From Coemansia sp. RSA 922 (taxonomy: Eukaryota; Kickxellomycota; Kickxellomycetes; Kickxellales; Kickxellaceae): DNA of 16,150 nucleotides. The notes under the pieces are model-generated. The model did not search any database and was not told the origin of the DNA. It was given only the letters and a program-made list of their open reading frames with translations. How positions within the stretch are numbered: position 1 is the stretch's first letter; every line of letters begins with the position of its first letter. The position numbers and the translations under genes are program-made. Of this stretch, positions 9,484 through 16,150 are shown one piece after another. The stretch is taken from assembly GCA_027577415.1 (NCBI GenBank), contig JANBQS010000516.1, positions 1 through 16,150 on the forward strand, in the 5' to 3' direction.

Positions 9484-11144
9484 ATGGTGCTGACTTCGTA
9501 CGGGTCCGGCACGTTATGCTGGGCAAAGCTAAAGGGCTATCCTTGGTGGCCGTCACGGGTACGTTTAATGTGCCATTCATACCGTCCTTGTTATGTGGCG
9601 GGCTGCATTGTAGCCAAGCCGCATGTCGCTCAAGAGGGATTGCCCCAGAGTTGTTGGCTGTGGCTAAGTCTGTTTGCAAGGCAGCTCATGTCCCAGTAAA
9701 ATTGTAACCGCTAAACGCGCACTAACCTGCCAGTTCTTGATCTGTTCTGTATGCACTCCTTGTAGATAGAGAATGAGGCGAGCCTCTCCAGAGAGGTCCT
9801 GGACAGCAAACCTCGCAACAATCGCGTGTACCCAGTGCTTTTCTTTGGCTCACTCGACTAGTAAGTATATTCCCTTGTGCGTCAGAGCGATTGACAGGCT
9901 GGTTTGCTATGTTGAATACTAACATTCATTGTCTGCTCTGTTTGTGTTTCCACAGTGCCTGGATGACGCCCGAGAACCTCGAGCCCTACGATGAGAACTT
10001 GGCGAAATACGGCAGCAAAGCAAAGAATCGCAAGGATCCATCGTTTGCTGACGCGCTAAAGCAGGCGCAAGAGCCATCGATAGCCGAGGCGGTCATTAGG
10101 CGTCGCGCGGGCAATGCATCTCCTAGCGACGATAATGACAATGCTGACGGAGCTGAGGAAGGATCCTCCAGTAACAGCGAGGACGATGATGATGTGGATA
10201 TGCACTCTGCCGAATCGGATGCCCAACCAACAGCCAAGTCCAAAGCAGGCAGTCGTAGAAGCGCCAATGGTGGACGGGGAAGACAACCCAGAGCTAGCAA
10301 CAAGCGATCCAGTTTCGGTGCCGCCTCTTCTGACGACGATGAGCCCGTCGCGGCTACACCCAAACGTTCGCGCACAACTGCCAGAGAGAAGTACGAGCAT
10401 AACACCGCCTCACCAAGTGCTAGGCGCGATAGCGATGATTCGCGGTCAGTGACCAAGGATTCGCCGCGTTCGGTTACCCCAGAGCACAAATCGAGTCCGG
10501 GGGTAGGCAAAGAGGATTCAAAGGGCGAGCGCGGCAGTAAGAGTCACCAGCACTCCAAAAACAAGAACAAGTCATACCAGACTCTGATGCAGCTCAGACA
10601 CCGCCTCCAGAAGACCATTATCAAGGGCCCGATCCCCGACAACCTGACGCCGGTACATGAAGTATTCCGCAAGCTCGAAGACTTTGACATGACTCTGGAG
10701 CTGATCCAAGAGACAAAGTTGGGTAAGGTGATGCGCATTATTGCCGTATCGGACAAGCTTGGCGATGCGCCTGAAGAGACGTTTGACATCAAGGGCCGCG
10801 CTATTCGTTTGGCGGACAAGTGGCGGATGCTGATTGTAAAGCGTCGAGATGGCTCGGCTGAGCCCGTTATGCCAGAGGAGCAACTCTCGATAAAGTCGGC
10901 AGAGCCAGAAGCCAAGGGTGAACGGCCACCAGTCGCCGATACAAATGTAGCCGCGGATCTGCCGACGCCTGACGAATCCCGCAGTCTACCTGACACTCCT
11001 GTTGAGGCAACCTCGCCAACAACCAGCACGGCCAATCTGTCTCTAATAGAGGGCATAAATGACTCTGCTGCTGCTTCCTCTGATGCACAACACTTGGAGC
11101 AACAGTCCCGAGCGGCGCCTGCTCAGGGTATTCCCTCGATCTAA
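9484..11144 (+). CDS. PWWP-domain chromatin protein with C-terminal TFIIS/LEDGF-like helical domain
   Basis: Probable reader of methylated histone (H3K36me-type) that recruits transcription or chromatin partners. Exons 9484-9558, 9766-9860 and 9956-11144 join in frame to give 452 residues, with canonical donors GTACGT and GTAAGT and CTAAC/TACTAAC branch sites. The PWWP domain starts near residue 7: GTLCWAKLKGYPWWPSR with P20-W21-W22-P23, then ENE, VLFFGSLDYAWMTPENLEPY. Residues about 75-255 are low-complexity, with alternating acidic Ser/Asp clusters and basic patches. A folded helical segment (about 262-358) includes YQTLMQLRHRLQKTI, LEDFDMTLELIQETKLGKVM and a DKWR motif, resembling the TFIIS N-terminal/LEDGF integrase-binding-domain superfamily. 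The tail is disordered. The start is the first ATG, with the PWWP domain immediately behind it. It is divergent from eL30. The domain calls come from pattern recognition; the helical domain is less certain than the PWWP. Confidence 0.87.
9559..9765 (+). other. Intron 1 of the PWWP gene
   Basis: The intron is 207 bp with donor GTACGT, CACTAAC at 9720-9726 and acceptor TGTAG ending at 9765. It splits the PWWP domain right after WWPSR in phase 0. Confidence 0.9.
9861..9955 (+). other. Intron 2 of the PWWP gene
   Basis: The intron is 95 bp with donor GTAAGT, perfect TACTAAC at 9917-9923 and acceptor CACAG ending at 9955. The Tyr codon of GSLDY is split (TA plus T). It is the shortest intron in the window. 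Confidence 0.93.
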
Positions 11145-11460
11145 ATCCGGTGCAGTCACTACCACCGCCTATCCGATGGCCCAGCTCCAGCCGTGCTGCT
11201 GCTACGTTATCGGTCCAGACCACACTTCCCCCCACTTAGAACAGACTCCAAATATATCACAAATCAGTTAACAATCAGTCATGTGATTACATACATGATC
11301 AAATCCTTGGTTATAAATTAGTTTCATATGACGACTTTAAGGTTGGGGCTACGCCACTTTCGAACTTTTCTCTCTTCTCTTGTGCATAAAAAATTATTTC
11401 TTTAAAACGCGTGGTAAATTCCATTGCTTTTCAACACCAATCACTACTGTACACGGGAAA
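11145..11460 (+). promoter_or_regulatory. PWWP 3'UTR and SUMO promoter
   Basis: This is a 316-bp same-strand spacer. A TATAAA lies at 11312-11317, and a CT-rich tract (ttttctctcttctctt) near 11366-11381 follows about 50 bp later, about 80 bp before the SUMO ATG. That is a credible TATA plus pyrimidine-rich start region. No other gene is seen. Confidence 0.5.
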
Positions 11461-11983
11461 ATGGAAGATAGCAATCATACTAAAGAGGCCCAGGCGCCAG
11501 GCGCAGACACCAAGGACGCAAAGCCCGACACCGAGCATGTCAACATCAAGGTCATTGGCCCAGTAAGTGTTTATTCTAGATTTGCCACACACAAAAATTG
11601 CCTGTCAGTCACAGTAGTTGCAATGCCCTGGTGACCAAAGGCGGGTATTTACAATATAACGCGTACATTCGTTGGGCTGCGATTGCTGCTGCGGACGGGA
11701 TTTGGCTTCAACTATCCATTTAGCGTGCTAAACTACATATTTATGCCCGACGAGTTACGTAATATAGGACAACTCGGAAGTCATGTTCAAGATCAAAACA
11801 TCGACCAAGCTTTCAAAGCTTATGACAGCATACTGCTCTCGTACTGGACAGACCGCGGGCTCCGTGCGGTTCTTGGTGGATGGCCAGCGCATTGGCCCCG
11901 ATGACACCCCGCAAAGCTTGGGTCTCGAAGAAGGCGACGCCATTGACGCCATGACAGAGCAGGTGGGAGGCTGCCGCCGTTAA
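11461..11983 (+). CDS. SMT3: SUMO (small ubiquitin-like modifier), precursor
   Basis: Ubiquitin-like protein conjugated to lysines of nuclear, septin and other targets. Exons 11461-11562 and 11768-11983 join in phase 0 to give 105 residues. Residues 1-25 form the flexible, charged N-terminus. The ubiquitin-like fold begins HVNIKVIGPDNSEVMFKIK and includes KLSKLMTAYCSRTGQ, VRFLVDGQRIGPDDTP and GDAIDAMTEQVGG. The mature C-terminal GG is followed by a three-residue tail (CRR) that a SUMO protease would remove. The start is the only ATG before the conserved core, and the length matches yeast Smt3 (I recall about 101). It is convergent with the arginyl-tRNA synthetase gene; the spacer is 150 bp. 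Confidence 0.96.
11563..11767 (+). other. Intron in SUMO gene
   Basis: The intron is 205 bp with donor GTAAGT, CTAAA near 11728 and acceptor ATATAG ending at 11767. Splicing joins KVIGP to DNSEV, which restores the first beta-hairpin of SUMO. An earlier TTTAG near 11723 is a possible alternative acceptor, but it would add a non-SUMO stretch. Confidence 0.9.
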
Positions 11984-12133
11984 GAGCACACGCAAGGATG
12001 CTGAGCGAAGCTATCTGGATGATGTGAAGCCCCACAAAGTGTCATTTACTTAGCCCGTGTTTATTTTCCTCATAGCTTGCAAGTGACCACAAGTAAAATG
12101 GCTTATATTTGATTTTAAAGAAACCACTAAATT
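11984..12133. other. Convergent SUMO/ArgRS 3' spacer (150 bp)
   Basis: It contains both 3'UTRs. AT-rich sequence near 12050-12130, including tttattttcc and gattttaaag, is the likely region for polyadenylation on either strand. No gene or strong hairpin was seen. Confidence 0.6.
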
Positions 12134-13831
12134 CTACATACGAGAGATGGGCTCAAGTCCAATAATCGTCAGAGCGTTACCGAGTACAGTGCGAGCGCAC
12201 CAGTACATCAACAGGCGGGCCTCGGCGATATCTTCAGGCTCATCCTTGACCTTCATCTGCTCAATTCCAGAAGAGACAGTGCGCGCAAGCTCCAGCATGT
12301 ACTGAACGACGGTGCAGGGCTCCAGCGACTTTAGAGTGCTCGACAAGATATCGGGATACTGAGCAAGAAGTGTGACAATCTCGAAGGCGTGGCTCTCAGT
12401 AAGAAGCGAGATGTCGGCATCGGGATTGACCTTGACCTGGTCTTGAACCTTGCGCTCAATCGAGCACAGACGAGCGTGAGTATACTGTAGATAGGGACCG
12501 GTGTTTCCCACGAAGCTGAGGATGCGCTTCCAATCAAAGTCGTAGTCCTTGATACGCCTGGCAAGCATGTCCTGCACGATGATGGCCGAGACACCCAAGA
12601 CGCTGGAAACGTGTTCGGGGTCGGGGACCTGGGCGTACTTGCCCTCATTTTTGCGCATTACCTCGTGCATGATTTCCTTGCTTTCGCGCAGCATATCGTC
12701 AAGGAAGATGACGGTACCATTGCGCGTGCTCATACCATTGACCATGCCGTAATTGACGTGCTGGAAGCGGTCGGCGTAAGGGAGGCCAATAAGGCTGATA
12801 GTCTTCAAGAACTGCTTCATGTGCACGTCCTGCTGCGACGAAATAACGTAGACGATCTTGTCAAAGTCATACGCTTCGAAGCGCTCGATGGCCGCACCAA
12901 TGTCGCGAGTGATGTAAAGCGTGGTTCCGTCGCTCTTCTTCACAACGGGCCTGCCAAGCTTGTACTTTTCGAGGTCCAAGAGCTTTGCGCCTTCACTCTC
13001 GGCGATTAGACCGCATTCCTCGAGCATGGCCATGGCACGAGTCATACCCTCGCCGACCTGCGACTCGCCCGAATAGACGTCAAAGTTAATGTTCAAGCGC
13101 GCGTAAGTGTCCTTGTACTTGACAATGCTGAGTTCGCGGAAGCGTCTCCACAAAGCAAGAGCCGTCTCGTCGCCATCCTCCATACTCTTAAAGTAGGCAC
13201 GAGCCTGGTCGTTTAGCGAATCGTCTTCCTTGGCAGCAGCGCTGATGGCGACGTAAACCTCAAAGAGGTGCTGAATAGGGTCAGCAACGAGCTGCTCTTC
13301 GTTACCAAAGCGCTCAAACCCAACGGCCAACAGACCGTACTGCTTGCCCCAATCGCCTAGATAGTTCATGGAAATGGCATCCCAGCCGCTGGCCTTGTAG
13401 AGGTTGTAGATAAGGTTGCCGATAATGGTGCTGCGCAAGTGGCCGGCGTGGAAGGGCTTGGCGATGTTGGGCGAGCTGAACTCGACAATGACACGCTTGC
13501 CGGCGCCTTCGTTAGTCCAGCCGTACTTGTCCTGCTTCTCGTAGATGGTGGACAGCACCTTACGAGTAAGAACTTGGCGGTTGATACGGAAGTTGATGTA
13601 GGGTCCAGTGGAGACAGCACTGGTAATGACCTCATCGACCTTGAAGGCTTCAGCCCAGTCCTTGGCCAGCTGGGCAGGGTTGCCCTTAATACGCAGGCTA
13701 GGGATGTTGACAGCCAAATCGCCGTGAGCGTTGGTCTTGGGGATCCCGATCGCTCCGGTGATGGCTTCAACCGGGGCGCCAGTCAGAACCGCCAACTGCG
13801 TGGCAATCGTGGTTTTGAAATCTTCAAACAT
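12134..13831 (-). CDS. RRS1: Arginyl-tRNA synthetase (cytosolic form from first ATG)
   Basis: Class I aminoacyl-tRNA synthetase charging tRNA-Arg with arginine using ATP. It is an uninterrupted frame of 565 residues from ATG at 13831 to TAG at 12134. The N-terminal tRNA-binding domain includes HGDLAVNIPSLRIKG. The catalytic core has VIVEFSSPNIAKPFHAGHLRST, with the HIGH-type motif HAGH at 128-131, then MNYLGDWGKQYGLLAVGFERFG, SDGTTLYITRDIGAA, and GMSTRNG near residue 365 at the KMSKS position, as in eukaryotic ArgRS enzymes. The C-terminal anticodon-binding helical domain includes GPYLQYTHARL and ends GLEPISRM. The yeast enzyme is 607 residues; this one lacks the yeast N-terminal extension. 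The same frame stays open upstream with no ATG, encoding a presequence-like stretch (see separate entry). The AUG context (CCA before, T after) is weak. Confidence 0.95.
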   Translation of the reverse strand: MFEDFKTTIATQLAVLTGAPVEAITGAIGIPKTNAHGDLAVNIPSLRIKGNPAQLAKDWAEAFKVDEVITSAVSTGPYINFRINRQVLTRKVLSTIYEKQDKYGWTNEGAGKRVIVEFSSPNIAKPFHAGHLRSTIIGNLIYNLYKASGWDAISMNYLGDWGKQYGLLAVGFERFGNEEQLVADPIQHLFEVYVAISAAAKEDDSLNDQARAYFKSMEDGDETALALWRRFRELSIVKYKDTYARLNINFDVYSGESQVGEGMTRAMAMLEECGLIAESEGAKLLDLEKYKLGRPVVKKSDGTTLYITRDIGAAIERFEAYDFDKIVYVISSQQDVHMKQFLKTISLIGLPYADRFQHVNYGMVNGMSTRNGTVIFLDDMLRESKEIMHEVMRKNEGKYAQVPDPEHVSSVLGVSAIIVQDMLARRIKDYDFDWKRILSFVGNTGPYLQYTHARLCSIERKVQDQVKVNPDADISLLTESHAFEIVTLLAQYPDILSSTLKSLEPCTVVQYMLELARTVSSGIEQMKVKDEPEDIAEARLLMYWCARTVLGNALTIIGLEPISRM

Positions 13832-13972
13832 TGGCAATTTACGTCGAGAGGTGTGCAGCGGTCTTCCGAGTGAAAGGCGAGCGGCGAGAAGGCGAGGCGA
13901 GCAGCGACTGATTAAAACCGAGAAAATGGCCAGCTTTGAGAATGTATGGCTAGCAAACAAAATTGAACAAGC
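13832..13972 (-). other. In-frame ATG-less upstream extension of ArgRS, presequence-like
   Basis: From the in-frame TAG (13975-13973) to the annotated ATG, 47 codons stay open. They contain no Asp or Glu and several Arg, Ser and Leu; the last part reads RLSLGRPLHTSRRKLP, typical of mitochondrial targeting peptides and their processing sites. There is no ATG. A CTG at 13933-13931 has A at -3 and G at +4 and would give a 34-residue leader (MAIFSVLISRCSPRLL... with Met at CUG). A TTG at 13960-13958 lies further upstream in poorer context. Known precedent: yeast GRS1 and ALA1 make their mitochondrial enzymes from UUG and ACG starts. Function is inferred from composition only. Confidence 0.6.
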
Positions 13973-14970
13973 CTAAAAAATATTTTTTTTATGAAGAGAT
14001 CGCACAAACAGGTGAATCACCTTTTGCTATGGTTGGGGCAAAGGTCCTTTGCCTGTCAAAGGGATTCACGTGACGGTCTGATCACGGCTAATCTGGATCT
14101 TACAGATGAGCACTTTTGTGCGTTCAAAACCCCACCATATGCCATAGAAGCGGGGAGAAGCAGTAGGCGGACTGGGCGAGTATGGAGAATGCGCCCGCAA
14201 CGTTTCTGCTGTTTGTTTTGGCGGACTGGCAAAGCGAACGAGCGGGCACAGTAGCGCCGGGCAGCTGGCCAGCGATGTATCCCCACGCCATTCATTCCCC
14301 GCGCACAACTTCTCCCCACTCTCGCTCTTGAGCTGTGCTGACGAACAGATGAAGCAGCAGCCCTCTCTCTTTCTTTTCTCTCCTTTCATTTCTCCGTGTC
14401 TTTCCTACTCGCGCTACCCTGCATCTTATTCTTGCATTTCCGACACTCTGCGTCCAGCCCAACAAGTAAGTTCTGCGTGAGGTCTGCCAGCAATCGGTGC
14501 CCAGTTTGGCATTGGTGGCTCAGGCTAAGCGCCGCTTCTGCCAGGCGGCTTGAGTATTAGAACAATGGCTCAGCCGTTTGGGGCCAGCCAGCCATCAGCG
14601 GCGTCGATTCTAGCACAATTACAACCACCAGTATTGCATCCTTTTCGCGCTTGTTGTGCTACGGCATACTGTTGTGATATTTGGCTCAACGTGCTTGCAA
14701 GCGGTCCCGCTTTGTTTATCCCAAGTGCGTGCATCTTCTCGCCTTGCAGCTTGATTGGCGCGCTCTCCTCCATTTTGCGCCAGCGCATGTTATTATATCC
14801 CCCCAGCCGGTCCCTAGCCTGTCCTCGCTGCCCTGCCACGCACATCCCTTTCTTCCTTTCGCCATCCTTGCTAACTTTCCGACTTTACACTCCTTGCTAT
14901 TTTTTATATCTCTTATTTTCCCGCTTCAATTAGTTTACTCTTTATTTCACTAGCCACACGCTCTCTCGAA
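13973..14970. promoter_or_regulatory. Divergent promoter region between ArgRS and septin
   Basis: This is about 1 kb without a convincing protein gene. On the ArgRS side it has an A/T-run (13976-13990), a 13-bp dyad AGGTGA-A-TCACCT (14010-14022) and CACGTGAC at 14067-14074. A minus-strand frame with ATGs at 14295 and 14145 could be a spliced leader exon for ArgRS. On the septin side a CT-rich tract (about 14361-14400) looks like a fungal core promoter and start zone, followed by a probable 5'UTR intron from 14466. A plus-strand frame with ATG at 14565 runs to TAG at 14933, lies inside that intron and is not called as a gene. Confidence 0.5.
14466..14933 (+). other. Probable 5'UTR intron of the septin gene
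   Basis: The donor is GTAAGT at 14466 and CTAAC lies at 14871-14875. The pyrimidine-rich stretch then ends in AATTAG at 14933; an alternative acceptor, CACTAG, ends at 14953. The donor sits roughly 70-100 bp after a CT-rich promoter-like tract and no coding frame needs it, so a non-coding first exon is the simplest reading. Length would be 468 or 488 bp. Confidence 0.5.
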
Positions 14971-16150
14971 ATGTCGGCCACCGAAGCAAGCGCTAATCCC
15001 CAGGCCACCGCCGGAGGCATTGGCATTGCCAATCTGCCTAACCAGCTCCACAAGATTGTCACCAAGAAAGGTACCAACTTTTCATTGATGGTCGTCGGCG
15101 AGTCTGGAACCGGCAAGACTACCTTTATCAACACCCTGCTCACCACCGAGCTCATCGAGCCCTTGGACGACGCAACTCGCCGCAAGAAGCAGCTCGACAA
15201 GACTGTTGACATCAACATTCACAAGGCCGGTAAGTACACACACATATAGTTGCGCACGCATCCTCGCCTACTCTAGTATCTGGAGCAACTATTGCTAACT
15301 GCCACACTACTTTTTCAACTCTTGTAGAGCTCGAGGAGAAGATGTTCAGCGTCAAGCTCAACGTCGTGGACACGCCTGGATTTGGCGACTACGTCGACAA
15401 CAACGACTGCTGGCTGCCCGTCGTCGATTTCATCGAGAACCAGTATGAGCAGTACTTGCGCCAGGAGCAGCAGCCTGTGCGCAAGGGTATTGTCGACATG
15501 CGTGTCCACGCCTGTCTGTACTTCATCCGTCCCAACGGCCACACGTAAGTATACATTCGTCCCCTGGCGTATCCTGCCAGCATTCTGCCCTGTTGTTGTA
15601 TTATTGCTTTTTTGTTGCTTTTGTTGCCCGCGCCATTGTTGAGCTGCTTGTTCTCCCAAAGCCTTCCTGCAAGTGTTTACATGTTTACTTGTTGTCCTTC
15701 CACTTTCGAACGCCACAACTGTGGCTCTGTGGGCTGAACTAGTTTTAGCTCTTCAGTTAAACCAAACCTTTTCTTTTATTATACCTGCGCACTTTGCCGA
15801 TGTAGTCTCAAGCCCCTGGATGTGCGCGCCATGAAGGCAATCGGCGCTCGCGTCAACCTTATCCCCGTCATCGCCAAAGCCGACACCCTGTCGCCGACTG
15901 CCTTGAGGCAGTTCAAGAAGCGCGTGATGGATGTCATCGACGCTCAGAGCATTCGCATATACCAGCCACCCGTTGAGAGCGACGATGGCAACTCGGAAGA
16001 GCGCAACCGCGAAATTATCTCGGCCGTGCCATTTGCCATCATCGGCAGCACCTTGGAGGTCAAAACCGAGGACGGTCGCCGCGTCAAGGGCCGCCAGTAC
16101 CCGTGGGGCGTAGCAGAGGTTGAGAACGACCAGCACTGCGATTTTAGGAA
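14971..16150 (+). CDS. CDC12: Septin, Cdc12/AspC-like (3' end outside window)
   Basis: GTP-binding septin that assembles into hetero-oligomeric filaments at division sites and branch or neck regions. Exons 14971-15229, 15328-15544 and 15806-16150 (continuing past the edge) give the first 273 residues. Motifs in order: polybasic-flanked start [16 protein letters not shown]1 P-loop GESGTGKT (43-50); G3 DTPGFGD (101-107); RQEQQP and [16 protein letters not shown]4 AKAD (182-185); MPFAIVGS-like VPFAIIGS; the septin-unique YPWG..EVEN..HCDFR, where the sequence stops mid-codon. [19 protein letters not shown] and the short N-terminus favour Cdc12/AspC over Cdc3, Cdc10 or Cdc11. The C-terminal coiled coil is beyond the window. 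Donors are GTAAGT at both introns. Paralog assignment is from remembered sequences. Confidence 0.9.
15230..15327 (+). other. Septin intron 1
   Basis: The intron is 98 bp with donor GTAAGT, GCTAAC at 15294-15299 and acceptor TTGTAG ending at 15327. One base of the Glu codon is on the left side. Splicing joins NIHKA to [20 protein letters not shown]. Confidence 0.93.
15545..15805 (+). other. Septin intron 2
   Basis: The intron is 261 bp with donor GTAAGT and acceptor TGTAG ending at 15805. It splits the Thr codon of NGHT (AC plus T) and joins to [10 protein letters not shown]. It is T-rich; the best branch candidate is CTGAAC near 15734. Confidence 0.92.

Noticed and set aside
13439..13873. 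144-codon plus-strand frame opposite ArgRS
   Set aside because: Antisense shadow of the synthetase catalytic domain.

Overview
The window is nuclear DNA of a fungus, most likely an early-diverging (non-Dikarya, 'zygomycete'-type) lineage. The reasons are compact genes with short GT-AG introns and yeast-like branch points (TACTAAC/CTAAC), fungal-type beta-tubulin, SUMO and a Cdc12-like septin, combined with genes I associate more with early fungi and animals than with yeasts: a BRD7/BRD9-type bromodomain protein, an FGD-like DH-PH-FYVE RhoGEF and a PWWP plus TFIIS/LEDGF-like helical-domain protein. A Kickxellomycotina-like source is a guess only. No mobile element, CRISPR array, rRNA, tRNA or recognisable snoRNA was found.

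Layout, left to right. (1) 1-1173 (+): 3' part of beta-tubulin, entering at the GTP-binding TGSGMG motif, with one intron. (2) 1412-4133 (+): BRD7/BRD9-like bromodomain protein, with a 14-codon first exon recovered upstream of the long ORF. (3) 4203-7151 (-): DH-PH-FYVE RhoGEF, convergent with (2) and only 69 bp away, with one intron and an extra Cys-rich finger at the C-terminus. (4) 7939-8821 (-): ribosomal protein eL30 in three exons, the first of only 7 codons. (5) 9484-11144 (+): PWWP protein, divergent from eL30 across a 662-bp shared promoter that holds two inverted repeats and two CACGTG boxes. (6) 11461-11983 (+): SUMO, two exons. (7) 12134-13831 (-): arginyl-tRNA synthetase, convergent with SUMO, with an in-frame, acid-free, ATG-less upstream extension that looks like a mitochondrial presequence. 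(8) 14971-16150 (+): 5' part of a septin, divergent from the synthetase across about 1.1 kb and probably carrying a 5'UTR intron.

The genes are housekeeping genes rather than a pathway cluster. Three relate to cytoskeleton and polarity (tubulin, RhoGEF, septin), two to chromatin (BRD7/9-like, PWWP), one to protein modification (SUMO) and two to translation (eL30, ArgRS). Nothing in the sequence says that these groupings are more than coincidence.

Points most worth checking: a probable CUG-initiated (or spliced) mitochondrial isoform of the single ArgRS gene; natural substitution of the benzimidazole-site residue Glu198 by Met in beta-tubulin; replacement of the usual C-terminal half of an FGD-type RhoGEF by a Ser-rich linker and a second zinc-finger-like module; and the structured eL30/PWWP divergent promoter. 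All gene structures are inferred by eye from splice signals and family alignments recalled from memory; no database search was possible.
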